From Prototheca cutis (lineage: Eukaryota; Chlorophyta; Trebouxiophyceae; Chlorellales; Chlorellaceae): 64,000 nt of DNA. Of this stretch, positions 33,863 to 47,670 are shown one piece after another (position 1 is the stretch's first letter; every line of letters starts with the position of its first letter). The translations under genes and the position numbers were made by a program. Location: positions 2,183,057 through 2,247,056 of the forward strand of contig BCIH01000001.1 in NCBI GenBank assembly GCA_002897115.2, written 5' to 3'. The notes beneath the pieces are model-generated. The model ran no database searches and was not told the origin of the DNA. It worked only from the letters and a program-made list of their open reading frames with translations.

Positions 33863-35656
33863 ATGGGGAGGCAGAGTCTCGGGACACTCGCGGTCACGGC
33901 CGCCCTGGCCTCCTCTGCAACCTTGGTGCGTCAAGGGTTACCATCGTCGTTGATTATATGAGTGATACATTGGTCTGTGGTGTTGGCATGAGCATCCCGG
34001 GGCTGGATGCGTTGGTGGCCCAATGTATTGCTAGTCCATATTGATGGGGGGGCCAGAGCCTCCCATTCTTCATGGTGATGGCTCCCATGGTGGTGAAACC
34101 CCATGTTGACCTCATGCGCGCACAGGTGACGGTGTGGCTGCTGTCAAGGCGGCGTGGCACAAAGACCAAGGGAGCACAGGAGGGCGATGGGCGCTGCATC
34201 AGGGACGGCCTGCTGGGTCTGATAGGCAACACACCCCTGGTCCGGATCAAGAGCCTGTCCGAAGCCACGGGCTGCGAGGTGGGCCATTATCTGGAATTTT
34301 TTGGGTTCTTTCTTGACAGCTGCTTGGGTTTTGCATGGCAACACAGGCATGCGAGGACAGCAGACAACGCCTTGGCGAGCATGCACCCCAGCAACAGCAA
34401 TGATATCAACAGACATCACGCACACACACGAACATGTCAACCCCCCCCCCCCCCNCCTTTCCAANCAATCAATCAATGATTAGATTCTTGCCAAGGCGGA
34501 GATGCTCAACCCTGGCGGGTCGGTGAAGGATCGTGTGGCGGCGCAGATCCTCCGTGAGGCGCTGGCATCCGGCGCGCTGGGCCCGGGGGGTCTTGTGGCC
34601 GAAGGCACGTCTGGGTCCACGGGCATTTCGCTGGCACTGTGCGCCCGTGCAGCTGGCGCGAGGGCCTTTGTGGCGTTGCCGGACGACGCCGCGGCGGAGA
34701 AAGCTGCCACGTTGCGGGCGGTCGGGGCTGACGTGAGGACCGTGCGCCCCGTGTCCATCACACACCCAGAACACTTTGTCAACGTGGCGCGTCGCGCGGC
34801 GGCCGAGGCGCCCAGCTCTGGCCTGTTTGCCGACCAGTTTGAAAACCTGGCCAATTTCAGGGCGCACCTGGCCACCGGGCGGGAGATCCTGGCACAGACG
34901 GGGGCCAGACTGGACGCCTTTGTCTCCGGTGCGGGCACAGGCGGCACCATTGCAGGAGTGTCAACCGCCCTCAAGTCTGCTGACCCCTCCATCCAAGTCT
35001 TCCTGGTGGATCCCCAGGGCAGCAGCCTGTTCAACAAGGTACGCTTCGGATGTCCGGGGGTTGGGTGCGTACTGGGGGGCAAGGCGCCCGCCAGAACTGG
35101 GCACCTGTCCTGCCAAAGGCAGCTCTGCACCAGGACGTTTTATTGCTTGTCTGATCTACCAGTGATCGGCGACCAGCCGACCCAAGCTTGCATCTCCCAC
35201 GATAACATAAAGGTGACACGGGGGGTGACGTTCACAAGGGAAGAAGCAGAGGGCCGGCGGCTGCGCCACCCGACCGACACGATCCTGGAGGGCGTGGGCC
35301 TGAATCGGCTCACGGCGAATTTTGCTCGGGCGCGACTGGACGGCGCGTGGCCCTGCTCGGATGCTGAGGCTGTGGAAATGGCGGGATATTTGTTAAGAAA
35401 CGATGGGCTGTTTGTCGGGTCATCGGCGGCGCTGAACTGTGTCGGTGCCGTGAAGGCCGCTCGGCGGCTGGGACCGGGGGCTACTGTCGTCACCGTGTTG
35501 TGTGATGGTGGGGCGAGACACCTGTCTCGCTTTCACAACCCCGAGTTTCTAGAGCGAGAAGGACTCACCCCAAAGGCTCAGGGCACTGCGCTGGATTTCG
35601 TCGCCCAAGGGGGATTCAAACCCGCCCTGCACCGGGGGGGCCGTGTCCAAGTCTAG
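33863..35656 (+). CDS. Membrane-anchored cysteine synthase (O-acetylserine sulfhydrylase family)
   Basis: Four exons: 33863-33925, 34126-34278, 34484-35038 and 35213-35656, all phase 0, giving 404 residues. Exons 1 and 2 join into a hydrophobic stretch (LAVTAALASSATLVTVWLL) followed by RRR, a typical N-terminal membrane anchor. The fold type II PLP enzyme follows: IGNTPLVRIKSLSEATGCE, the PLP lysine in NPGGSVKDR (about residue 87), the substrate loop EGTSGSTGISLA, the PLP-phosphate loop SGAGTGGT and the distal serine motif GSSAALN. Known relatives with an N-terminal helix are the fungal and algal 'cysteine synthase 2' proteins, found at the mitochondrial outer membrane in yeast. The enzyme would make cysteine from O-acetylserine, though activity of that subgroup is uncertain. 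Intron 2 ends in a C-run with N bases (34455, 34465). Confidence 0.9.
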
Positions 35657-36131
35657 GAGGGGGTTCGGAATCTGAGGATGCAGCACATCAAATCTTCTGG
35701 TTCCTTTTGTGGTTCGGCTCCCACCATCCGCTGTGTGATATTTGATTGGGCCACCTCTCATGTTGTGGTTTGCCCCCCCCCCCCAACCCCCAACCCCCTG
35801 CCTGTCTGGACTGGAGTGATTGCAGCAGAAGATTACAATATCACATCATCATCATGCACACTCGCTCGCGAAAATGCGTTCCTCCACGGAAACAAATGGC
35901 CACAACAAAAGAAATCTCGGCCAGCACAGTCAAACTGACATGGGGTAGGACGCAGCACCATAAAAATGCAGTGCGGGTTTTCTTGTTTGGAAACAGTGAA
36001 TTGCCTGGTGCCCTCCGGAGTGCACATGTGGATGGATGGGTGAACACGCGCTCAAGACCATAATCTCAAGAAAGAAAGAAAGAAAGAAAAGAAACAGACC
36101 CCGCAACCAACGGACAAATCTCCCAGCCTTT
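35657..36131. other. Convergent intergenic region
   Basis: About 475 nt between the cysteine synthase 3' end (plus) and the reductase 3' end (minus). It holds a C10 run (35776-35785) and an (AAAG)n tract near 36070-36092. No gene seen. Confidence 0.5.
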
Positions 36132-37182
36132 TCAGTAGCCTCGCTCCCGGTCAATGTATTGACCGGGGTGCAGTTCGCGGCCAGCATCAAGTGCCAGGAG
36201 GTTGTCTCGCATCTGTTGCACCCCTTGGACAGCATTCAGGGTGGCAGCAATGTGCGGAAACACTCTGACCTTGGGATGGCTCCACAGCGGGGAGTCAGCG
36301 GGCAGGGGTTCCCGGTCAAAAACATCGAGCACCGCAGCCGAGAGATGACCCGCATCCAGGGCTCGGAGCAGATCGGCTTCGACAACATGTTCGCCCCGGC
36401 CGACGTTGATCACCAGGCCGCCAGGTGGCATGATCTCAAATAATGAGCCACACAGCACCCCGCGTGTGGCCGGCGTAAGCGGTAACAAGCAAACGAGAGC
36501 GTCAGACTCACGCGCCATGTCCTTGAGTCCCTCGCTGCCGCAAAAGTAGCGCACCCCGGGAATCAGACCGTTGGTGCGTGCGGAGCGGGTCCACCCGGCG
36601 ACGGGGTACCCCGCCGCCACCAGCAGGCGTGCCGTGGCTTCTCCCATCTTGCCCATTCCCAGCAGGCCCACTCTGACCGTCTCATTATCGCGGATCACAA
36701 AGTTCTCGATGGCCTTGTCCCACCGCGCCTCCCGCTCTGCCGCCGCATAGTCGTCGCTGCAGGGTGGTAGTGGGGGGGGGGGGGGGGGGGGGGNGTTAGT
36801 CATNGGCAATGGGACCCGACCAACAACAAGCAAGCAGACAAAGACAAACACATGCACACCATTTGCGCTGCCAATTGATGAGTGCCCAAAGTGAAAATGT
36901 GGCGATGCGCTGGGCGACTCTGGGATCGATGATGCGGATGATTGGGACGCCCGGCGGGCAGACGTCCGGCTGCAGCATGGCTTCCGTGACGCCGGCGCCC
37001 ATGCACTGCACGGCACGCAGGTTTGGGCAGGCGGGGAGCAGGCCACGCTCTGGGTTATAGGACACAGCGTATCGCACCCGGGTCAAATCAGTGCCGGGGC
37101 CGGCCTGGCAAGCTCTAAAGCCCTGCTCTTCCAGCAATCGACACCAAAAATCCACGAAGTCCTTTTGCCCGAAATCTGGCAT
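36132..37182 (-). CDS. ghrA: Glyoxylate/hydroxypyruvate reductase, GhrA type
   Basis: Two exons, 36860-37182 and 36132-36756, phase 2, give 315 residues, close to the 312 of E. coli GhrA. The protein belongs to the D-isomer 2-hydroxyacid dehydrogenases: an N-terminal domain with VQCMGAGVTEAML, the Rossmann signature GLLGMGKMGEATARLL and the three catalytic residues Arg (NVGRGEHVVE), Glu (DVFDREPLP) and His (VFPHIAA). The ending, Q-Y-I-D-R-E-R-G-Y, is that of the GhrA group (VDRARGY in E. coli). It would reduce glyoxylate and hydroxypyruvate with NADPH. In an alga this would fit the photorespiratory pathway or its clean-up. The GhrA resemblance suggests a bacterial origin, but introns show it is settled in the nuclear genome. 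The single intron contains a G-run of about 25 with N bases at 36794 and 36804. Confidence 0.92.
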
Positions 37183-38223
37183 AAATTATGAGAGGTGTGG
37201 GGTTGTGCTAGGTGGATTGGGAAGGTCGAGGGCATGGTACGGCAAGGGCAGGGTATCCAAAGGAGAGCACAACAGGACTCACTCCATGCTTCACCGACCA
37301 GACTCCGGCGGGACACAGAGATGCGCAGTGATCACCAGCATTGCAACCCATCTGTCAGACCCTAACATACTATATTATGAAACCCACGCTTGATCAGCCG
37401 GCCGCTCACCAGTGGCTACCAAAACGGTATAATCATCGGCGGCTGGCCCCTCGTGACCTGCTTCGTCGATGCTCGCGGCTTGCTCATTCACCATCTTTGG
37501 CACACTTACCAGTGCGTAAGCTTGGTTGCAGTCACTGAAACCTCTTTAAAAAATGTGACGTCAAGGTCCAAGAGGGTTTCCTGCTGCCAATTCACAACAT
37601 GCGAAGACCGCGCGGGCCGGGTGACGTCATGGGTTACTGTGCCGTCAGCATTGGGAAATGCACGAAGCAGCAGTGGAAATGACAGGCTCTCATCCCGCAC
37701 ATTACTGGTAATTCACTGCGATTTTGGTGCGAGGATACAGATTCCTCATCAAGGGGATCGGTTGGGCTTCTCCACCCACCGTGAGCGGGATTCTCCGAAA
37801 CCCTAGCGGATGAGGGTTCTGGGACCGCTGGCAGTCAAAGAGGGGCAAGACCTTCGATCCGCCCGCTCCTTCGCTCCAGGCATGAAAATCCAGCTTGTCA
37901 GGCCATGATACAGGGCTCACTTGTGCCTCGCATTACAAACTGAATCCGTCCCAATTTGGGACTACTTGGGAGTCTCAGCTGGGCAGAGGCATGTAGGTGG
38001 GATGGAAACAGTGTCCTATGCACTCTGGTCGGATGGGACAACAGACAAGACCCAGCTCAACATCGGCTTTCCAGAAAATGTAATTCCAACATAGCTCCTG
38101 TGTGGACCAGAAATCGCACGGCGTAACCTCCCCTGCCTGAATGAGGTCTGTGGGCGCACAGTTTCCCTGGAGCTACCTGAGGTTTACCATGCGGCCGAGC
38201 AAAGCTGGCGGACCTGGTGGACA
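37183..38223. other. Intergenic, about 1 kb, no gene seen
   Basis: AT-richer stretch between two minus-strand genes: upstream of the reductase start and downstream of the RING gene stop. The short open frames are not convincing and I recognise nothing in them. An upstream exon of the reductase cannot be excluded. Confidence 0.45.
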
Positions 38224-39551
38224 TCACAGGTAGAGCAGTTCGGCATGGCTGATGGCGTTCTGGGCTCCCTTTTGCGCCTCGGCCTCGATTTTCTCTCGCT
38301 CATATCGTGAATCGTCCGTGGGAAGCTCGTGCCTGAATGTTTTTTGGGGGGGGGACCGGGGACAGACACATTATCAATCATCGCTGCCATATCGGCACTG
38401 CAGTCATGTAAATAGGGTGCCAAGTCCACCACCTTGGGCAGCTCTACTGGGCCCATGTTCTGCACTGGGGGAAGCCAGCCAGCCGTGGGTCGCCCCCATG
38501 CAACCCTAGTACACCCAAGGCGCACCTGCATATGGGACAGGAATTGTGTTTCTGCAGCCAGGGCGCGAGGCATGGCACATGCAGGACGTGGCCACAAGGC
38601 AGCTTCTGCACGACTTCCCCGGGTTGCAGCTCTTCCCTGTGAGTTGGGTCAGTTGAGTGAGGGCAGGGTCGCAAGGTCGATGACAAGTGTCCTGCAGGCA
38701 CTCGGCGACAGGGAGTACCATAGTCCCCATGGCACAATTCCACATTGGCCCCCATCAAAGAGCCCAGCACTGGCCTTGGCCCGTCAACCCCCTTCCCTCC
38801 CCCTGGTTTATCAAACCCCTGCGCTCTCCCTCAGCAACTTCAACAATCACCACTAGCTCTTCCCCCAGCGCACACACATGCAGATGGTGCAAGCTGTTTC
38901 CGGCCCAAATTCTGTATCGGTTCCTGGCTTGGGCACGATGTGCCTTGGAAGGCGCTCCACGATGGCTCTGGAAGCCGGAGGCGCAGCCGATGCTGCCGGA
39001 ATGGCTGCTGCCGACTCTTCCAGCGCCCGAAGTAACTGCTCGTCGAGGAGTTCCACGGGTGTGCCAGCTGACAAGGGCGTTTCGGTGCCATTCGAGCCGG
39101 TGGTCACGGCCGCAACAAGCGCGGCCAACAGTTCTTGCGCGGCTGGTTCCTCCACTCTGGGAGCCTCTGCAGTGGACAGCTGTCCCTGGAAGCTGTAGGG
39201 CGGTGGTGCCACGCCGGCCAGGGTGGGCTCCTCGCATTCTGTGCTGACGGCCAGCTGCGCTTGGCAGTCCTCGATCCAGCCCTTTAGCCGCCCAGCCAGG
39301 GCATCTACGGGACAGCACGCCGCGGTCTGGAGGTACAGATCTCGCGCTGCGTTCCAGTAGGCGGGCGTGTTGTACCTGCTGCGGAGCAGGGCGTGGCACC
39401 GGGCCAGGAGCCTGGTAAACGCTTCCTCCTCGACCGCCCGCCCGCCCGAGTCATTTAAATACTCTCGCAGCGCGGCGACACCTCGTTCAAAAGTCGCTTT
39501 CTTCTCCAGAAGCGCCTTGATGTCGGGCAGGGAGGTGGTCGACACGGCCAT
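38224..39551 (-). CDS. AIP2: RING-H2 E3 ubiquitin ligase, AIP2-like
   Basis: Three exons on the minus strand: 38878-39551, 38526-38636 and 38224-38332, phases matched, giving 297 residues starting MAVSTTSLPDIKALLEKKAT. The N-terminal 200 residues are helical and Ala/Glu-rich. A conserved lead-in (RLPRHIVPKPGTDTEFGPE) precedes a complete RING-H2 finger: CTIC at the exon 1/2 junction, CGHVLHVPC and SCPIC. The last exon then gives RHELPTDDSRYER and an acidic helix ending in the Y-L terminus, which is the hallmark of plant AIP2 (ABI3-interacting protein 2) and its animal relatives of the RNF181/RNF126 kind. It transfers ubiquitin to unknown targets. Assignment to the AIP2 group rests on the HELPTDD block after the finger. 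Intron 2 starts close to a G9-12 run. Confidence 0.88.
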
Positions 39552-40701
39552 TGGAAGCCTCTCGAACCGAAGACCCCCCCTGTCTCCCCGAGTTGGATCT
39601 AGGCAATGCCAGACAGAACAACAGTGTTCATAATGGGTATGAATAGAACAGTTTTGATGATGCGTGCCCGTTGTATGCGGAGGGCATGACGCTGTGGTCG
39701 TTCCACCACATGTGATCGCGGGGAGAGCTTCTGTGGCTGGCCAGCAGTTTCTCCGGTGGACATACCAGTCATCAGAATGGACCAGTGCTCCTAGGATAGT
39801 CTCTACATAACCAAACTGCTCTATCATGTAGCTTGTAGGAGATTTATAGATGTCGAAATGGTCAGCAAGTTTGTCGCTGCCGCGGTGCGCGCTTCTGGCC
39901 GCAACTCTAGCAGCTCGCCGCCGCCCCGAAAAGGCGGCGTACCAGGGCCCGGCCAGGAGTCTCTCGCCCGCTCAAACATTGGCATGCTTCTGGGTGTTAC
40001 GAACGATTCTGGTCTACTGTCCCGTCGTTAATTTGGTTGTACTGCCGTAATGAGGTTACGCCGACGCCCCATCTCAAACTGAACCATGTGCGTTTGCGCT
40101 GCATCGGTTGCAGAACGACGTCATGGGCAAAGGAAGCTTGGACACCGGTCCGATACATTGTCCAGCAGGCTGCAGAACCTTTCATGTGGCATTCAAATCC
40201 GTTGGTAAAAAAGGTTTGGCAAAGTCACCTGCATTCCCTGCACGACGGTGAATGCGCCCAGGGGAGGCCACGGGATGTGGGAGACCGTGCAACCAAACAC
40301 ATCTGGGATGGAAGGACAATGTTTCTGTCCGGTGCTGGCCAGGAGACACAGTCTTGTGCATTGGTCATGAACACCTGTGATGGGTCTATAATTCCTTGGG
40401 AACTGATGAGTAGCAGCTGGCGGAATGGGCAACAGGGTGCCCCGCGACACCTTCCACAGGAAGCCGCTGTCATGCAGGTGGGCTGAGCCTATCGAGAGAT
40501 CAGATCTGGGCAAGTGCGGGACCAGTGATCGCCATGCTTCCCTGGCACACGGACGAATTGCGCATAAGATCTACGTCTAGGGGATTGCTCCTATCACAAA
40601 TGTCCGGCCATGAGTCCCGGCATGGCGGGCACAGGGCCGCGCTGACTCCGGGTGGCAAGTGATCTTTGGGTCCCGGGGTGAGTCCCCCGCTGTCCCTCCC
40701 G
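39552..40701. other. Divergent intergenic region, about 1.15 kb, no gene seen
   Basis: Between the RING gene (minus) and SEC15 (plus). No exon, RNA gene or repeat that I can support; promoters of both genes should be here. Confidence 0.45.
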
Positions 40702-43700
40702 ATGGGCGCCAATGAGGCAGCCCGCCACAGCATGCGGGATGCCGTGGAACAGGTGCTGGACACGGGCGACACGGCACAGCTGGTTCGTCTGGTCTTCGCG
40801 TCGGCCTCCTCTCGCTGGCTACCGCACCCGCCCGCCCAGGACTCCGAGACTGCGACCACGAGCATAGGGGAGGGCGATTTCCTAGGCTACAATGCCCTGG
40901 AGTCGGCGCTGGAGGCCCTGCAGGAAGTAGCAGAGGACAGGGAGGACGAGATCGAGGACATCTGCAGGTCGGGCCTGGGCCGGGGCAGATAGGGGGTCTG
41001 TGGGTGGTGCGTGGAAGAGTGTGGTGGCCGTCACAACTAGCAACCAGTCCACCCACCCCTTGTTGAACAAACCCATGTCTGTCACAGTGACCACGGGCTG
41101 GAGATTGCCCAGGCGCTGTCAGAGCTGGGGCCCCTGCGGGACGTGGTCCGCCGGCTCAGGTCCGTTGGCACAGAGGCGGCCACGCAGTACCAGGCGCTGG
41201 GCACACAGTACCTTGACCTCCAGTCCCGGGCCGAGGGCTGGACGAGGACGATGGGCCGCCTGGTTCCAGCACTGCAGGCACGCATGCTGGGCCGGGAGTT
41301 GGTGATCCGTTTCTCTGTCTCTGTCGGGGGGGCCAGGGGGAGGGGGGGATTGCAGGGTGTCGCATGGGGTAAATTGAGATGTCTTTGACTTTACCTCACC
41401 GCGAGGCCGTTCCCATCACCTACTGCACCCAAACCCAAAAGCCGCTCTGCACACATACATCAACACATGCGCCAACCCTGCAGGCGGTGGATGGGCAGGT
41501 GGGGGCGTGGAAGCTGTGCCTACAGGCGGCAGAAGCCGAGGCCGGAGGCAAGTTGTACCGGGCACATGTTTTGTTGGAGCAGGCGCTGGGCTTGCCAGCC
41601 GGCGCAGCGGCGCCGGGGCTGGTCTCCCACGCTGCGGCGGCCCAGCGCCGGATTGGTCAACGCCTCACCACCGAGCTCAATGCCTGGCTGGCTCATGCGA
41701 GGTCACAGGCTCCCAAGCTGGGCATGATGGCACTGCGCGATGCTACGGCAATGGCGGGGGAAAGGTCTGCTGGTGCTTCGGCAATACCTACTGCTCACAT
41801 GTCGGGTGCCGGCAAGCCCCGGATCCAGGCTCTGGCGAGGTCCACCACTGAAGGCGAGGGGCCTGGCAGTGAAGCGGGTTCTCCCACGAGAGCAGCAGGA
41901 TCTCCCACGAGAGCAGCAGGATCTCCCACGAGAGCAGACTCGCCTGCAGCAGTCTCCGCGACCAGCAGTGGCTCATCATCATCATCATCAGAAGCTGCCC
42001 TGCGCCTTCCAACCCTGGAGCAGGCAGCTCGACTGTACGAGCGCCTGGGTCGTGGAGACGAGTTCCGGCAGTATTTCTGGAGCCACCGACGGCAACAATT
42101 GGCCACAGAGGTGGCAGCACTTGATGATGGGGGAAATGCTGGGCGCAAGGGAGTTGTTCCCGGAGCATCCCCTCCCTTGCCAGTGCCGAACTCGAGTACT
42201 ATTGACCCCCTCACCACCATGATAGCGACGGCAGAGGCGCTTGTACACAAGGTGGTAGGACACTTGGTGGTCGATGATGTCGCGGCACGGTTTGTCCCCG
42301 GGCTCAGGGCGCCATCTAGCATGGGCAATGCCAGCAAGGACCTTGGTCCGGCGGTCGACGTCGCTGCTGCGGCCACCCTGGACACTTGTCGCAAAGTGAT
42401 TGACGCTGTGCACGGCAGGCGCGGAGCCGTGGAAACGCTGTTTCGACTCGTGCTCGCGGCAGGTGCGGCGCTTGGAGCGCTGGACACCTGTATGGCGATA
42501 TCTGAGGATTCCAAGGCGACTTTGCAGCCCCGGACTATGGCCCATGTCATGAACGCCGGGTTGGAAATGGTGCTGTGCACGCTGGGCGACGATCTGCTGG
42601 CCGAGACGAGGACAGCTGTCGCCGGCAGCATGGCGCCAGGGTCCAACAAGGGTGCGGCAGCGGGCCCCAACCTCACAGCTGCCACTTCTCGCCCCAGGCA
42701 GCCACCAGCACCACTGGTGCCGTTCGTGATAGAATCGTTGGAGGACGAGATCGGTCTGTGGTCCATGGGTTTGCCGACCGCCTCTTTTCAAGAGGCCGAG
42801 GGACCCCTGACGCTGGACGGAGCGATGGCCCGTCAGTCGGCACTCCACGAAAGGCCGCTGCCACGGCCTGCTCGCTATGCCTCGATGGTCCCCGCGCAGG
42901 CCGCCAGCTGCGCAGCCGCGGTGCGGCAATGGGCCCGCTGGGCGAAGCGGGGAGGCCTGGCTGGGGTACCGGAGCATGTGGCCGCCGTTCAGGCATGGGC
43001 GGGCCGGCTGGCGACAGAGGTGTTGATCCCAGCCTGGCGGGACCGGCTGGATGATATCGGGGGCGTCAATGACGATGGGCAGGCGTCACCACCGCACTCG
43101 GTGGCCGCCGCCGCTGCTTCTTCTTCTTCTGCACGGCACCAACCATCGTCATCGTCGCCCAGTGCTGATGCCGGCCTCACGGAATCCATTCTGGCAGTTT
43201 CCAGCATTGCAGCGTTGGGCTCAGCCCAGCGTGTCTGGGTGGCTGCGTCGCTGGCGGGTATGGTGGCGGAAAATGGTGATGATGGTGCGGAGCATGTCGG
43301 GGGGCCCAGCAACGCACCCACGTTCAAGCCGTCGCCAACACCGTTGCTGCCGCAACCGATGGTGGGATTTCAGTTGCCCACCGAGGGACCCTGGGCGACA
43401 CTGCTGGCAGCGGCCGAGGAGCAGCTGGAGCAGGCGGTGCTGCGGCGCTGGCGCCGGGCCCTGGAGCCCGCGGCCCGTCTGGACTGGGCGCCGGCCGAGC
43501 CGCACAGGGGGGCGGGCGGCTACAGCACCTACATGCAAGACCTCATCGCCTCTGTCAAAGTGAGTCACTGTGCTTTGGTTTCCCGGCGGGGGTGGGCCGG
43601 ATTGTGTGGTTGCAGCACTGAGAAAAGAGTGTTTCAACCCCCCGCACAAGAATCACAATCAACATATAGGAGGTGCACAGTCTGGGGGCGAGGACGCTGC

Positions 43701-44360
43701 CCGAGGCCGTGGCAGAAAGGGTGGAGGCCCGGTGCCTGGCCGCGGTGTGTGGAGATGTCTTAGATGTGGTGGCCGGGGCTGCACGGCTCAACATGTTTGG
43801 GCTGCAGCGCCTGCTGTCGGACGCAGGGGGTCTGCAGGAAGCTGCGCGGAAGCTGGGCCTCGACGAGGCCACGGTCGACACGCCCGTGGTCTTTGCGCGG
43901 GCAATGGTGTTTGGCCAGCTCGACCCGGAATCGTTCGCCGCAGTGCCGCGCGAGAGGCTGCTGCGACTGCTCGCGCGGTACTGCGAGGTACCGCGCAGCT
44001 CGGGATTTGCAGGGCAGCACTTGCCCGGCGACAAGGGAGGGGCTGGTGCCCGCAGCAGTCCCGAGGTCCGGCGGGTGCATGGTGGCAGTGAATCGTTTTG
44101 TCGGCTGTGCACAATGGTGTGGATTGCAATTATGCACGTTGGTGTTCTGGGTCTGCTGCCTATGGGAGGGACCTTGGATGGATGCACGTTTCCCCCAGTG
44201 AACATGATCAGCCAGCCAGCATTTCCCTCGGATCGACCGATCACCCCGACCATCCCGACCGCGCATGCAGCGCTTCTTGAGCAAGAAGAGTGTGGACAGC
44301 TTTGCAAAACTGTTGCAGCGAGAGGCCAGCCCCTCGCTGGCCCCAGGCCGGAGACCGTGA
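40702..44360 (+). CDS. SEC15: Exocyst complex subunit SEC15
   Basis: Five exons: 40702-40967, 41088-41301, 41484-43559, 43670-43987 and 44271-44360, phases matched, giving about 987 residues. The pattern is that of SEC15/EXOC6: an N-terminal coiled coil (EALQEVAEDREDEIEDICSD), the RLTTELNAWLAHARSQAPKL block, the repeat-like segment YFWSHRRQQLATEV, a KVVGHLVVDDVAARF block, YSTYMQDLIASVK, and the final basic tail RFLSKKSVDSFAKLLQRE, which matches the end of plant SEC15. SEC15 links the exocyst to Rab GTPases and guides exocytotic vesicles to the plasma membrane. It is about 190 residues longer than usual because of Ser/Ala/Gly-rich inserts. One insert carries three copies of a 21-nt unit coding PTRAAGS at about 41880-41938 and a TCA run coding Ser at 41971-41985. 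The start ATG is the first in frame; the family match is moderate in the N-terminal 100 residues. Confidence 0.82.
41880..41938 (+). repeat. 21-nt tandem repeat in SEC15 coding sequence
   Basis: Just under three copies of a 21-nt unit (TCTCCCACGAGAGCAGCAGGA), in frame, coding SPTRAAG repeats. The copies are nearly identical, so the array is young and could vary in copy number. Confidence 0.85.
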
Positions 44361-44482
44361 CATTGTGCACTTTTGTTCTGTCTGCTGATTGGAGAAAGGG
44401 TTTCATGCACACGCTGTGTAATGCCACATCATTAGAGTACAGAGACGGTGATGCACAGGCAATTAGAACAAAACCCTCCCCC

Positions 44483-47278
<2,796 letters not shown>

Positions 47279-47670
47279 TGCCTGGGGCCAGCGCCACACC
47301 CGGCCAGAGGTCTGGGTGACGCAAGCTGCGAAAGCCTATATGCAAGACTCACTCCATGACCTCATAAAAACGACTCGAGTAATTACAGTGTCAATACAGG
47401 CGCTGCATGCATGCATGTCCCTTGCCCGAGGCCGTCTGATTTGTCGGGGCTAGACTGCTTTTTGGGAGCGCAAATCAGAGAGTGCCCCAAATCCCTTCTC
47501 TCGCGCCCACGGGGCGGGGCGCCTGGCAACTGCGGTGCATTCCCCGTCCAAAGAGGACGGGGGATGGCGTCCAGGCCGGCTTGAATTGATTTTTACCGTG
47601 TTGGAACAATCCATTTCCATTGACTGGGCGCATAGCCGGTTTCTGTCGGCCGGCAGAGCCGTAGGCGGCC
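47279..47670. promoter_or_regulatory. Divergent promoter region of RIO1 and eRF1
   Basis: 392 nt between two divergent start codons of ribosome/translation genes, which suggests a shared bidirectional promoter. No defined element recognised; assigned by position. Confidence 0.4.
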
